DNA from: Hyphomicrobiaceae bacterium | GTDB taxonomy: Bacteria > Pseudomonadota > Alphaproteobacteria > Rhizobiales > Devosiaceae | DNA: 64,000 nucleotides | NCBI GenBank assembly: GCA_020638065.1 | Contig: JACKJG010000012.1 | Coordinates: 1 to 64,000 of the forward strand | Reading direction: 5' to 3' | Shown here: positions 27,068-36,724 of the stretch, piece after piece | Layout of the letters: the number at the start of each line of letters is the position of its first letter | How positions within the stretch are numbered: position 1 is the first letter of the stretch | Made by a program: the position numbers and the translations under genes | Notes under the pieces: generated by a model | The model's database searches: none | Told to the model about the DNA's origin: nothing | Seen by the model: the letters and a program-made list of their open reading frames with translations, nothing else

Positions 27068-28624
27068 ATGAACCCCCAGACCTCCGACAAGGATCGCGTC
27101 TACATTTTCGACACGACGCTGCGTGACGGCGAGCAGTCGCCCGGCGCCACGATGACGCTGGACGAAAAGCTGCAGATCGCCGAACAGCTCGACGATATGG
27201 GCGTCGACATTATCGAGGCGGGTTTCCCGATTGCCTCGAATGGCGATTTCGACGCGGTGGTGGCCATCGCAAAACGCGCCAAGAATTCGGTGATTGCCGG
27301 GCTCGCGCGGGCGATTACGGCGGATATCGATCGGGCCGGCGAAGCGGTGCGGCACGCAAAGCGCGGTCGCATCCACACCTTCGTTTCGACCTCGCCAATC
27401 CATCTGGCGCACCAGATGAACAAGACCCAGGAAGAAGTTCTGGAAATCGTGACCCGAACCGTTACTCAGGCGCGCAACCTGATTGACGATGTCGAGTGGT
27501 CGGCGATGGATGCCACGCGCACGTCGATCGATTTCCTGGCCCGTTGCACCGAGGCGGCCATCAAGGCCGGGGCAACGACGATCAACCTGCCGGATACGGT
27601 CGGCTATTCGACGCCCGAGGATTATGGCGACATGTTCCGTCAGATCATCGAGATGGTTCCGGGTTCGGACAAAGTGATCTTTTCCACCCATTGTCACGAC
27701 GATCTGGGCATGTCGGTTGCCAATTCTCTGGCGGGTGTGAAGGCCGGCGCCCGGCAGGTCGAATGCACCATCAACGGGCTGGGCGAGCGGGCCGGCAATG
27801 CGGCGCTCGAAGAAATCGTCATGGCGATCCGCACCCGGCACGACGCCATGCCGTATTTCACCGAAATCGAGGCAACGCATCTGTCGCGGGTTTCCAAGAC
27901 CGTGGCGGCGGCGTCGAATTTCCCGGTGCAGTTCAACAAGGCGATCGTGGGCAAGAATGCCTTCGCGCATGAGAGCGGCATTCATCAGGACGGCATGCTG
28001 AAGAACGCCCAGACCTATGAAATCATGACCCCGGAAAGCGTCGGCATCAAGGAAACGACCCTGGTGATGGGCAAGCATTCTGGCCGGCACGCGTTCAAGG
28101 ACAAGTTACGCGATCTCGGCTACGAGTTGGGCGATAATCAGTTCCAGGAGGCGTTCCAGCGTTTCAAGGATCTGGCAGACCGCAAGAAGCACATCTATGA
28201 CGACGATATCATCGCACTGGTCGACGATGAAATGGGCTCGGGCTCGGACCGGATCACACTGAAAGACATGAAGGTCGTCTCGAAGACCGGCGGCGAGCAT
28301 GTTTGCGACATGGTGCTCGACGTGGACGGGCAGGACGTGTCCGTATCCGTATCGGGCACGGGTTCGGTCGACGCGATCTTCAACGCCATCAAGGAAGCGG
28401 TGGGCGATGATCCGCATCTCGTCATCTATGGCGTCGATGCGGTGACCGGCGGCACTGACGCGCAGGCTAATGCGCATGTGCGGCTTGAAATGAACAGCCG
28501 CATTGTTTCCGGACGTGCGGCGGAACCCGACACATTGGTCGCCTCGGCCCGCGCCTATCTCAATGCCTACAATCGTCTGCTGATGGAGCGGGGCGCGAGC
28601 GCCCAGGGCGCCATGGCGGGGTAG
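27068..28624 (+). CDS. leuA: 2-Isopropylmalate synthase
   Basis: The 518-aa enzyme is the committed step of leucine synthesis: acetyl-CoA plus 2-oxoisovalerate. The N-terminal TIM barrel has TLRDGEQSPGATMTLDEKLQ, EAGFPIASNGDFDAV, INLPDTVGYSTPEDYG and FSTHCHDDLGMSVANSLAGV (metal-binding HxH). After a linker with FAHESGIHQDGMLKN comes the C-terminal regulatory LeuA dimer domain (about 385-505), the site of leucine feedback. GAAGGA lies upstream. I found no leader peptide or attenuator here, unlike ilvB. Confidence 0.98.
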   Translation: MNPQTSDKDRVYIFDTTLRDGEQSPGATMTLDEKLQIAEQLDDMGVDIIEAGFPIASNGDFDAVVAIAKRAKNSVIAGLARAITADIDRAGEAVRHAKRGRIHTFVSTSPIHLAHQMNKTQEEVLEIVTRTVTQARNLIDDVEWSAMDATRTSIDFLARCTEAAIKAGATTINLPDTVGYSTPEDYGDMFRQIIEMVPGSDKVIFSTHCHDDLGMSVANSLAGVKAGARQVECTINGLGERAGNAALEEIVMAIRTRHDAMPYFTEIEATHLSRVSKTVAAASNFPVQFNKAIVGKNAFAHESGIHQDGMLKNAQTYEIMTPESVGIKETTLVMGKHSGRHAFKDKLRDLGYELGDNQFQEAFQRFKDLADRKKHIYDDDIIALVDDEMGSGSDRITLKDMKVVSKTGGEHVCDMVLDVDGQDVSVSVSGTGSVDAIFNAIKEAVGDDPHLVIYGVDAVTGGTDAQANAHVRLEMNSRIVSGRAAEPDTLVASARAYLNAYNRLLMERGASAQGAMAG

Positions 28625-28667
28625 TAGGCATCACATCTCGATGCGCCCACCGACAATTGCCGGCGAG

Positions 28668-28689
28668 CCGCCGTGGGGTGCCCCGGCGG
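28668..28689. repeat. Hairpin downstream of leuA
   Basis: CCGCCG...CGGCGG arms around a GGGGTGCCCC core form a strong hairpin about 45 bp after the leuA stop. No T tract follows, so terminator function is uncertain. Confidence 0.4.
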
Positions 28690-28726
28690 ATTGAAGCTGA
28701 CAAGCCGGCGGGGATAAGGTCCGGCC

Positions 28727-29206
28727 ATGTCCGCCGTTTCAACTCACCGTCTTTTTGTCGTTGGCCTGATGCTCAAGGGTGTCAATGCGTTCGCGGAGCT
28801 GGCGGGCGGCCTACTTCTCTTTTTCGTCAGCACCTCCAGCATTCGCACCCTTGTTAGTCTGCTGACCGCCAACGAATTGAGCGAAGACCCGAAGGACTTC
28901 GTGGCGACGCAACTCCGGGTCGCCGCGGAGGCCCTTTCGGTCAATTCAAAGGACTTCTTTGCTTACTATTTGCTGGCCCATGGCCTGATCAAGGCATTGC
29001 TGGTGATTGGCCTGCTGCGCGAGAGAGCCTGGGCTTTCCCCGTGTCTTTGTGGGTGCTCGCTGGATTTGTGGTCTATCAGGTCTACCGCTACTCACTGAC
29101 GCATTCGCTGGCATTGGCCTTGCTCACGTTGTTCGACCTGGTCGTCATGGTTCTGATCTGGCGCGAGTGGAGAAGCCGACACGGCAAAGCATACATGACG
29201 GATTGA
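28727..29206 (+). CDS. DUF2127-type membrane protein
   Basis: The 159-aa protein has four predicted helices: about 8-30, 75-92, 98-118 and 122-145. The N-terminus VGLMLKGVNAFAELAGGLLL and the middle FAYYLLAHGLIKALLVIGLL fit DUF2127 (predicted membrane proteins of unknown function). The C-terminus is basic and cytosolic. It stands alone upstream of the tRNA gene. Confidence 0.8.
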   Translation: MSAVSTHRLFVVGLMLKGVNAFAELAGGLLLFFVSTSSIRTLVSLLTANELSEDPKDFVATQLRVAAEALSVNSKDFFAYYLLAHGLIKALLVIGLLRERAWAFPVSLWVLAGFVVYQVYRYSLTHSLALALLTLFDLVVMVLIWREWRSRHGKAYMTD

Positions 29207-29257
29207 CCGCAATGCGCGCTGGACAAGCACGCGCAACCTCTGCTAAGTCGCGCCGAC

Positions 29258-29274
29258 GCCGGGCAAAGCCCGGC
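29258..29274. repeat. Perfect hairpin just upstream of tRNA-Lys
   Basis: GCCGGGC-AAA-GCCCGGC, 14 bp before the tRNA 5' end and 52 bp after the DUF2127 stop. No T run follows; it may be a REP-like element or a weak terminator. Confidence 0.45.
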
Positions 29275-29287
29275 AACAAAGTCCCCC

Positions 29288-29363
<76 letters not shown>

Positions 29364-29484
29364 ATCTTCTTCTTTTGTCCCGAATGCGGTCTGCGCGCAG
29401 ATGCGGCGCTGGTGCGGGTTGCATTTGTCTGCGCTTGGCGGCAACAGTCGATGCACGACGGAATCTCAGTAAGGGCAGGTATTT

Positions 29485-30672
29485 GTGAGCGTATTTGATC
29501 GGTTTGACGCCATTCAGGATGCAGATTTGCGCAAGACGGGTGCGAGCAAGTGGACGGCTGACGGGGTGATTGGCGCGTTTGTGGCCGAAATGGATTTCGG
29601 CACGGCGCCAGAGGTGGTCGCGGCTCTGCACAAAGGGATCGATGAGGGCCATTTCGGCTATATGCCGTCCCGTCTCGTCACTGACATGAAAGATGCGGCG
29701 GTGGACTGGATTCGAGAAAAGCACGGCTGGGAGGTCGAGGCGAAAGACGTCCGGCACGTGCCGGATGTGATCAAGTCATTCGAATTGTCGATCGAGCATT
29801 TTTCCAAGCCGGGTTCGAAGGTTATCGTGCCCACGCCGTCCTACATGCCGTTCCTGACGGTGCCGGGTGCGCTGGGGCGCGAGGTGATCGAGGTGCCGCT
29901 CGCCTATGATAACGGGCAGTTCAGGTTCGATATCGACGCGCTGCAAAAAGCGTTCGAAGATGGCGGTGACCTTCTTGTTCTGTGCAATCCCTACAATCCG
30001 GTTGGCCGGGTGTTTTCCGAAGAGGAATTGCTGGAAATCGCAGAGCTGGTCGAGCGAAACGGCGGGCGGGTCTTTTCCGACGAGATCTGGGCACCGCTGA
30101 TTTTTGAAGGCCATCGGCACATTTCCTATGCCTCGCTGAATGAGGTCACGGCCGCGCACACATTGACGGCGATTTCGGCTTCCAAGGCGTTCAATCTGCC
30201 GGGGCTGAAATGCGCGCAATTGGTGGTCTCAAACGAGAAAGACGCCAAGGTTCTGGATGCGCTTGGTTACGGCGTCGGGCGTGACACCTCCAATTTCGGG
30301 GTCATCGGCACGATTGCCGCGTTCCGCGAAGGTGGCGAATGGCTTGCCGGAACGCTCGCGTATCTCGACCGCAACCGCAAGGCGATGGCAGAACTGGTAG
30401 CCGAGCATTTGCCAGGCGTGCGTTATGATGTGCCGGATGGCACCTATGTGGGCTGGCTCGATTTCCGCGACAGCGCTGTGCCCGACAAACCGGGCGCCTT
30501 TTTCAAGGAACATGCCGGTGTGTGGCTGACCGAGGGGACGGCCTGCGGCAAGGTGGGCGAGGGGCACGCCCGCTTCATCATGGCGACGCCGCTGCCGATC
30601 ATGAAGGAGGCTTTCGCCAAAATGGGCAAGGCGATGGCGGAACAGGGACCGGGCTGGCCAGCGAACGGCTAA
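29485..30672 (+). CDS. PatB/MalY-type PLP aminotransferase (C-S lyase)
   Basis: The 395-aa fold-type I PLP enzyme starts at GTG (MSVFDRFDAIQDADLRKTGA). Family motifs are WVAEMDFGTAP-like FVAEMDFGTAPEVVAAL near 30, LVLCNPYNPVGRVFSEEEL near 165 (Asn/Pro of the PLP site), FSDEIWAPLIF near 195 (Asp binding the pyridine), and ISASKAFNLPGLKCAQ near 230 with the Schiff-base Lys. Members cleave cystathionine or cysteine S-conjugates (cystathionine beta-lyase activity), which would fit methionine synthesis with metA elsewhere in this window. Confidence 0.92.
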   Translation: MSVFDRFDAIQDADLRKTGASKWTADGVIGAFVAEMDFGTAPEVVAALHKGIDEGHFGYMPSRLVTDMKDAAVDWIREKHGWEVEAKDVRHVPDVIKSFELSIEHFSKPGSKVIVPTPSYMPFLTVPGALGREVIEVPLAYDNGQFRFDIDALQKAFEDGGDLLVLCNPYNPVGRVFSEEELLEIAELVERNGGRVFSDEIWAPLIFEGHRHISYASLNEVTAAHTLTAISASKAFNLPGLKCAQLVVSNEKDAKVLDALGYGVGRDTSNFGVIGTIAAFREGGEWLAGTLAYLDRNRKAMAELVAEHLPGVRYDVPDGTYVGWLDFRDSAVPDKPGAFFKEHAGVWLTEGTACGKVGEGHARFIMATPLPIMKEAFAKMGKAMAEQGPGWPANG

Positions 30673-30759
30673 AGCCGACGCGGTGACAGCCGCCCTTTTT
30701 CGTGGCTGATGCCGGCGGACGGTCGGCCCGCGAGACACACGTGGTGGGAGGAGAATGAA

Positions 30760-31563
30760 ATGCAGTTTGCCAACATCGATGGGCATGTCATCCATTTCCA
30801 GCAAATTGGCGCAGCGAAAAGCAAGCCAACGCTGGTTTTCGTCAATCCGTTGGGCAGCGACTTTCGGGTGTGGCGCGACATCATCGTGCAGCTGGCGGGC
30901 GATTTCGCCATGCTCACCTATGACAAGCGCGGGCACGGGCTTTCCGATCGCGGCGGGCAGATGATGGTGATGGAAGACCATGTCTGGGATCTGGCCAATC
31001 TGCTCGATCATGTGGGCATCCAACAGGCATTCGTTTGCGGGCTCAGTATTGGCGGGATGATTGCGCAGGGGCTGGCGGTTGCCCGGCCGGAAATGGTGCA
31101 GGGGCTCATTCTCTGTGACACCGGACACAAGATCGGCACGGCCAAAACCTGGCAGGAGCGGATCGAAGCGGTAGAAGACGAAGGCCCCGAGGCTGTGGCC
31201 GATGCCGTGATCGCGCGCTGGTTCACCGACGAATTCAAGGACGCGCATGCCGCCGAGGTGCGTGGCTTCCGCAACATGATCGCGCGGCAAGACACGTATG
31301 GGTACATTCAATCCTGCAACGCATTGGCCGAGGCGGACCTGACGCACGTCGCGCCTGAGATCGAGGCGCCGACGCTGCTTTTGTGCGGGGATCAGGACGA
31401 GGTGACCTCGCCGGCGCTGATGCACGAATTGCAGGGCATGATTTCGGGTGCGCGACTGGAATTGATCGAGGGTGCGGCGCATGTGCCGGCGATCGAAAAG
31501 CCGCATGTGATGGCGGATTTCATCCGCAATTATGCGCGCGAAATGGTTCTGGAGACGGAATAG
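30760..31563 (+). CDS. Alpha/beta hydrolase, 3-oxoadipate enol-lactonase-like
   Basis: The 267-aa hydrolase resembles PcaD: MLTYDKRGHGLSD near 60, nucleophile elbow CGLSIGGMIAQG near 98, GDQDEVTSPAL near 213 (Asp) and GAAHVPAIEKPHV near 240 (His). ATG 30760 follows GGAGGAG. PcaD hydrolyses 3-oxoadipate enol-lactone in the beta-ketoadipate path, but no other pca gene is nearby, so the substrate stays open. It sits 88 bp after the PatB gene and 33 bp before the denD-like gene. Confidence 0.85.
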   Translation: MQFANIDGHVIHFQQIGAAKSKPTLVFVNPLGSDFRVWRDIIVQLAGDFAMLTYDKRGHGLSDRGGQMMVMEDHVWDLANLLDHVGIQQAFVCGLSIGGMIAQGLAVARPEMVQGLILCDTGHKIGTAKTWQERIEAVEDEGPEAVADAVIARWFTDEFKDAHAAEVRGFRNMIARQDTYGYIQSCNALAEADLTHVAPEIEAPTLLLCGDQDEVTSPALMHELQGMISGARLELIEGAAHVPAIEKPHVMADFIRNYAREMVLETE

Positions 31564-31596
31564 TCGCCGCTTGCGGCAGCGCGGGAGGGCGCTTCA

Positions 31597-32565
31597 ATGA
31601 AGGTCGTGATTACCGGCGGGTCCGGATTCATTGGCGCGCGGCTGGCGCAACACTTGCTCGACAATGATGTATTTCATGGCGAGCGCGGCGAAGTGGAGCG
31701 GGTCAGTGAACTCGTTCTGCTGGATGTGCAGGCGCCGGAAAACCCGATTGCCGACGAACGGGTTCGGTACGTCATCGGGGAGCTCAATGATGCGAGCCTT
31801 CTCGCGCCGGTGCTCGATGGCGCGCAAAGCGTCTTTCATTTCGCCTCGGTCGTGTCGGGAGGCGCAGAGGCCGATCTCGAACTCGGTTACCGGGTCAATC
31901 TCGACGGCACACGCTTGCTGATCGACCTGATGGCTGCCGAGGGTGGGCGGCCAAAACTGATCTTTGCGAGTTCCTGCGCCGTTTATTCGCAAGGCAAGGA
32001 ACTGGTCACGGACGCCACAACGCCGACGCCGAAAAGCTCGTATGGCGTACAGAAGCTCTGCCTTGAATACATTATCGGGGACTATTCGCGGCGCGGGCTG
32101 ATCGATGGCCGTTCGATGCGGTTTCCGACGATCGCGGTCCGGCCCGGCAAGGCCAACCTCGCCAATTCTTCTTTCATTTCCAATATCATACGCGAACCTG
32201 CGATGGGTAAGCCCACGATTTGCGTGGTGCCGCAGGAAGCGGCGATCACCATCATGTCGCCGGGGCGGCTGATCGATTCCATCGTGGCTGCGCACAACAT
32301 CCCGGAGGACGAATTTGGCTGGCCGAAGGCTTTGCTGATGCCCGCTATCAACGTAACCGTTGCGGAGATGCTTGACGCGCTCGAGGCCGAACTCGGGCCG
32401 CAGGCGCGGGACCTCGTCAGCTTCGAGGTGAACGCGGACATCTACGCGATGGTGCAGAACTGGCCGCAAAACATCGAGGCCGCGCGCGCCGAGGCGATGG
32501 GCATTCACGCCAACCGCGATGCAGGCGAGATTGTGCGCGAATTTCTCAGAGAAAACATGCCGTAA
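31597..32565 (+). CDS. denD: NAD-dependent epimerase/dehydratase, D-erythronate dehydrogenase-like
   Basis: The 322-aa extended SDR has GGSGFIGARLAQHLL at the N-terminus (NAD-binding) and the catalytic Tyr-Lys in SSYGVQKLCLEYIIGDYSRR at about 148. Later segments RSMRFPTIAVRPGKANLANS and CVVPQEAAITIMSPGRLIDS match DenD, which oxidises D-erythronate at C2 in the tetronate catabolic path. The kinase OtnK and isomerase OtnI partners are not adjacent, so the exact substrate is inferred from similarity only. Confidence 0.82.
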   Translation: MKVVITGGSGFIGARLAQHLLDNDVFHGERGEVERVSELVLLDVQAPENPIADERVRYVIGELNDASLLAPVLDGAQSVFHFASVVSGGAEADLELGYRVNLDGTRLLIDLMAAEGGRPKLIFASSCAVYSQGKELVTDATTPTPKSSYGVQKLCLEYIIGDYSRRGLIDGRSMRFPTIAVRPGKANLANSSFISNIIREPAMGKPTICVVPQEAAITIMSPGRLIDSIVAAHNIPEDEFGWPKALLMPAINVTVAEMLDALEAELGPQARDLVSFEVNADIYAMVQNWPQNIEAARAEAMGIHANRDAGEIVREFLRENMP

Positions 32566-32644
32566 AGGGTTTCGTGAGACGGATCGGATACCTACATAGG
32601 GCCAATCCGCAACGGCGCGCCATCAGGTGCGTCAGGGAGCGTTC

Positions 32645-33340
32645 ATGGAAGCCCTTCACGATCCAGCCGCGTTTAGCGCCTTCCTTCAGGTCATTCTGAT
32701 CGACCTGGCGCTGGCGGGAGACAATGCGGTCGTGATCGGCATGGCGGCGGCAGGTCTGCCGGCAGCGTTGCGCCGCAAGGCGATCTTTTTCGGCATCATC
32801 GCGGCAACCGTGCTCCGAATTGGTCTCGCGATCATCACCACACATCTGTTGCATGTTGTCGGCCTGCTTTTCGCGGGCGGTCTGCTGCTGGCCTGGGTCG
32901 CCTGGAAGATGTGGCAGGAGCTGCATGAAGGCGGCGCTCATGCCAGCGAAATGGCCACCGAAACGCTGACCGACGATGATCTCGACGCAGACGGACGGAT
33001 TGGCGCGCCGCCGGCGCAGGGCCGGAAGAAGACGCTGGGAGATGCGTTCACACAAATCCTGATCGCCGACATTTCGATGTCGCTGGACAATGTGCTGGCC
33101 GTGGCCGGTGCCGCCCGCGAACATCCCACGGTTCTGGTTTTCGGTTTGATCCTGTCCGTCGCGCTGATGGGATTGGCGGCCTCTTTGGTCGCGCGGTTGC
33201 TGAACAGACATCGCTGGCTGGCCTATGTCGGACTGGCCATCATCGTCTACGTGGCGCTGGGCATGATCCAGCATGGCGCGATGGACCTTTTTCACGAAGC
33301 TGGCCCACCGCTGGCCCGGCTGGCGCATATCGAGCCCTAA
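32645..33340 (+). CDS. TerC / YjbE family membrane protein
   Basis: The 231-aa protein has about seven membrane helices in two related halves, each carrying an acidic motif: LIDLALAGDNAVVIGMAAAG near 17 and IADISMSLDNVLAVAGAA near 140. A charged cytosolic loop (about 98-125) separates them. TerC members are implicated in Mn2+ export or metal loading during protein secretion. The ATG at 32645 follows GGGAG. No metal riboswitch was seen upstream. Confidence 0.92.
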   Translation: MEALHDPAAFSAFLQVILIDLALAGDNAVVIGMAAAGLPAALRRKAIFFGIIAATVLRIGLAIITTHLLHVVGLLFAGGLLLAWVAWKMWQELHEGGAHASEMATETLTDDDLDADGRIGAPPAQGRKKTLGDAFTQILIADISMSLDNVLAVAGAAREHPTVLVFGLILSVALMGLAASLVARLLNRHRWLAYVGLAIIVYVALGMIQHGAMDLFHEAGPPLARLAHIEP

Positions 33341-33475
33341 CCCGTCTTCGAAGGGCTCGCTTACATTTCGCAAACCATTGCGGAACGTATTTTCAAGTTT
33401 TGCTTTTGCTTAAACCCATTGGTGTGACCCATGCCGATAGGCTGGCCCCGGTTTAGCAAATGACGGGGACGCAAA

Positions 33476-34639
33476 ATGGCGCTCACCGATATCGGAAACG
33501 ATCCGGCGCAGGCATTGATTGTGGAGGCCAACGAATTGGCCGCCAAGGCGGAACGTTTGGACATTGAGAAAGTGGATGGCCGGACCTGGGACAAGGTCGC
33601 GTCCGAATTCGACCAGATTGCCCAGGAGCAACTCTTTTCGTTCGCACATTCGCGCTGGCCGGGCGTAGATCTCGAACCGGTTCTGTTTCGCGAGAAGGGC
33701 GAAGTGGTCGGTGGAACCATGATGATGGTGCAGCCGCTACCGCTCAAGCTGGCTGATATTGCCGTATGCAAGTGGGGCCCGGTGCTCAAGGACGTCAAAT
33801 CGGCGGACAAGGCGCGTGTTTATGCCTCGATGGTCAGAACGCTTGTCGATGAATATGCGGACCGGCGCGGGATGATGTTGTCAGTGCTGCCGAAGGCCGT
33901 TCCGGCGCCGCGCAATTTTATGGTCGAAGTGCTCGAAAAGCAGGGATTTGCGCGAGGTTCGGGTCTTTTGTTTCCCAGTCGGTATATCGTCAATCTGCGG
34001 CTTGACGACGAGGCGCAGAAACGCAGCTTTGCGCAGAAATGGCGCTATCACCTCAACAAGTCGCTGAAAGCTGACCTGACCTTCGAGCATGGCGATGCGA
34101 CGCGGCTTCGCGAGTTTGACGCGCTCTATCAGGCGATGAGCGACCGCAAACGTTTCGCGGATCATTCGGCCTACGACACGATTACCACGCTTTTTGAAAC
34201 CGACATCGATGCGGTGACGCCGGAACTGTTCTTTGTGCGCGAGGGCGGCGAAGTGATTGCCGGCGCAATCATCTTCAAGGCCGGCGATACAGCGGTTTAT
34301 CTCTATGGCGCCACGGTTGACCGCGCACTTCCGCTCAGGGCCGGTTACTTCCTGCACTGGCACATCATTCGCTGGTTGCGCGACAATACCCGCGCCACCT
34401 GGTACGATCTCGGGGGAACCGATGGGTTCCAGGGCCTGCACCAGTTCAAGAAGGGCATGGTGGGCACGGCTGGCCATATCGAGCCGGTGCCGCCGGTGAT
34501 GAACTATGCGTCGCATTTCAGGGCGCAGGTCGTCGGCAACCTGGCCTATTGGGCGCGGGACAGCCTGCAAAAGGTGCGGCATCAGATCGAGAAATACCGC
34601 TCCGACCTGGCAACACCCGACCAGAGCCGGGACCAATGA
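33476..34639 (+). CDS. FemAB-like GNAT-fold aminoacyl/acyltransferase
   Basis: The 387-aa protein fits the lipid II:glycine glycyltransferase (FemX-like, BioF2/GNAT) group. Signatures are LFSFAHSRWPGVDLEPVLFR near 58, FAQKWRYHLNKSLKADLTFE near 180, DRKRFADHSAYDTITTLF near 220, and the hallmark TWYDLGGTDGFQGLHQFKKG near 305, with HWHIIRWLRD just before. In other systems such proteins add amino acids or acyl groups to cell-surface lipids or polysaccharides. Its stop overlaps the flippase start (ATGA), pointing to a shared envelope pathway. Confidence 0.87.
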   Translation: MALTDIGNDPAQALIVEANELAAKAERLDIEKVDGRTWDKVASEFDQIAQEQLFSFAHSRWPGVDLEPVLFREKGEVVGGTMMMVQPLPLKLADIAVCKWGPVLKDVKSADKARVYASMVRTLVDEYADRRGMMLSVLPKAVPAPRNFMVEVLEKQGFARGSGLLFPSRYIVNLRLDDEAQKRSFAQKWRYHLNKSLKADLTFEHGDATRLREFDALYQAMSDRKRFADHSAYDTITTLFETDIDAVTPELFFVREGGEVIAGAIIFKAGDTAVYLYGATVDRALPLRAGYFLHWHIIRWLRDNTRATWYDLGGTDGFQGLHQFKKGMVGTAGHIEPVPPVMNYASHFRAQVVGNLAYWARDSLQKVRHQIEKYRSDLATPDQSRDQ

Positions 34640-35979
34640 GCCGAACCAGACGGCTTTTGTCGCAATCCAGCCTGCTGTTTGTGGCGCGCATATTCGGTGC
34701 GGGCCTGATCTTTCTCGTGCAAGCGGGGATTGCCCGGACCTGGGGCAGCGAAATTCTGGCCGACTATCTTGTCCTGATCGCATTGGCGAACATCGCGGCG
34801 ATGATCATGCCGCTCGGATTCCAGACGATTGGCGCCTATTTTGCCGCCGAGTACCGGGCCAAGGGCGAGCGCCAGACGCTCGCCTCGTTCCTTTTGCGGG
34901 CATACTGGCATGTTGGCGCCTCTGCGCTGGTGATCGGTGCGCTTGGCGTGCTTTATGGCCTCAATTTCGAGGTGGGGGCGGAGGCCTTGCCTTTGCTGCC
35001 GCCATTCCTGATCCTGGCGCTGGCGACCGGCTCGGTGTTCATGCACGGCGCGGTGCTGGTTGGACTGAAGCATCCGATTGCCGGATTTCTGGCAGATGGG
35101 CTTGCGCGGCCTCTGATCATTCTTTTTGCCTTCGTTTCCGTGTTCTTGCTGGCCAATTCCGATATGGCGCTGGTCGGCCTCGCATGGACGATTTCGGTTA
35201 CCTATGCGGCCATCGCGATCGGATATGGGGTTCTGGTCTGGCGCACGCTTCACGAGGTCGACGACAATCCCTTGCGGGAAATGTCTGAGGAAGAGCCAAA
35301 ACGCTGGTGGCGATTTGCCTTGCCTTGGGTGATGATTTCGATTGCGACCGATTTCTTTTTCGATCTCGACCTGCTGTTTCTCAGCCAGTTGCTCGACAAG
35401 CACGAGCTTGCAGTGTTCGGCGTTGCGGCGCGCATTTTCGCATTGACTTCGTTCGGGGTGACGGCGGTCTATGCCGTTTTGCTGCCTGACATGTTCGAAG
35501 CCGATGCCAACAAGGATCGTCCGGAATTCCTCAGGCAATTGGGGGATGCCAACCTCGTGGCGACCGGCAGCGCGGTGGTGCTGATCGTGGCGATGGCTAT
35601 TGGCGGCCCTTTGGTATTATGGCTCTTTGGCCCCGGCTTCGAGCAGGGCCTGCCCGCGCTTCTGGTGCTGGGCCTCATTCTTGTCGTGCGGGCGGCGTTC
35701 GGGCCGTCTTCGATCGTTCTCAGCCTCAATGACCGGCCGTGGGCCAGCCTGCCAGCGGTGGGTGCGGGCCTCGGCACGCTCGTCATTCTGAATGTGTTTC
35801 TGGTGCCGGCGCTGGCGGACCTTGGCGCGGCGCTGGCGGCGCTTGGCTCGATTCTAGTGTGGTCAGCCCTGCTCTGGCGCGAGGCCTACAGGCGGACGGA
35901 CATAGACGTTTCGGTGTGGCCGCGGATCAGGCAATTGCTCAGCGCGAAAAGCCAAGCCAACCCGCAATCCGGCGCGTGA
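34636..35979 (+). CDS. Wzx-like oligosaccharide/lipid flippase
   Basis: The 447-aa membrane protein has about 13-14 helices and opens MSRTRRLLSQSSLLFVARIF, typical of the polysaccharide-export (MVF/MATE-like) superfamily. It continues with GAYFAAEYRAKGERQTLASF, HELAVFGVAARIFALTSFGV and a late GPSSIVLSLNDRPW. It likely moves a lipid-linked precursor across the inner membrane, possibly the one modified by the FemAB-like protein upstream (4-bp overlap). The last 41 bp overlap the convergent GNAT gene. Confidence 0.88.
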   Translation: MSRTRRLLSQSSLLFVARIFGAGLIFLVQAGIARTWGSEILADYLVLIALANIAAMIMPLGFQTIGAYFAAEYRAKGERQTLASFLLRAYWHVGASALVIGALGVLYGLNFEVGAEALPLLPPFLILALATGSVFMHGAVLVGLKHPIAGFLADGLARPLIILFAFVSVFLLANSDMALVGLAWTISVTYAAIAIGYGVLVWRTLHEVDDNPLREMSEEEPKRWWRFALPWVMISIATDFFFDLDLLFLSQLLDKHELAVFGVAARIFALTSFGVTAVYAVLLPDMFEADANKDRPEFLRQLGDANLVATGSAVVLIVAMAIGGPLVLWLFGPGFEQGLPALLVLGLILVVRAAFGPSSIVLSLNDRPWASLPAVGAGLGTLVILNVFLVPALADLGAALAALGSILVWSALLWREAYRRTDIDVSVWPRIRQLLSAKSQANPQSGA

Positions 35980-36607
35980 TGCGCGCGCGCAGTCCGATAT
36001 TCATGCCGTTGTCGTAGCCTGGAATGACCTTGGTGAGCTGGTGCTCCCAGAGCATGAAGTCCTGCCCGAAGATGTGGTTCCTGAGGGTCACGATGTGCTC
36101 GTATCCCGCGCGTTTCATCAAGGCGATCGAGACGCGATTGGACTCAAGCGCATAGGTGGCCATCTTGTGGTATTGCCCATTGTCCCAGTGGGACACGAGT
36201 GCGCGCGCATAGGTCATGGCGGCGCTGGTGCCGCGGGCCTCGGGAAAGAGGAACGACCAGTAGACCCAGAGCGTGCCGAATTCTGGACCGGTGATCATGC
36301 CGCCGACGATCTCGTCATGGTTCATGCACAGCATGATGTGGTCCGGATTGATGGCGTGCAGATTTTGCAGATAGTTGAGGTTCAGGCGCGCCTTTTCCAT
36401 TTCGCGGAATTCAGGCGTGTAATCGGCGGTGGTGTCGATGACCTCCGCCAGCCGTTTCTGGATATAGGGGAGCTCCGAAGATTTGGCGCCGCGAATCCAC
36501 GGCTTGATGCTGGCGGCCATTTCACCGGCTTTGGGGGAGGCTGGCTTTGCGGCTTCGGGAAGCTTCATTTCCGGCAACCCGGCAGAAGTATCAGCCAAGG
36601 TGTTCAT
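35939..36607 (-). CDS. GNAT-family N-acetyltransferase
   Basis: The 222-aa protein has a disordered 30-residue head, then an acetyltransferase fold: HIMLCMNHDEIVGGMITG (strands 2-4), LFPEARGTSAAMTYARALVS (acetyl-CoA loop region, lacking a canonical Q/RxxGxG/A), and LESNRVSIALMKRAGYEHI, the typical GNAT helix alpha-4 motif. The acceptor is unknown. The 3' end overlaps the flippase gene on the opposite strand by 41 bp. Confidence 0.85.
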   Translation of the reverse strand: MNTLADTSAGLPEMKLPEAAKPASPKAGEMAASIKPWIRGAKSSELPYIQKRLAEVIDTTADYTPEFREMEKARLNLNYLQNLHAINPDHIMLCMNHDEIVGGMITGPEFGTLWVYWSFLFPEARGTSAAMTYARALVSHWDNGQYHKMATYALESNRVSIALMKRAGYEHIVTLRNHIFGQDFMLWEHQLTKVIPGYDNGMNIGLRARITRRIAGWLGFSR

Positions 36608-36724
36608 GATTAACCTATTCGACGTCCCAAGTTGATAGCCTCAGAATAGCCTGAGATCGGCAATAATGGGTGAAGTCTCGCTCAATGCGGTTAATGCGCG
36701 ATCCAGGGAACGGGAGACCTCTTC

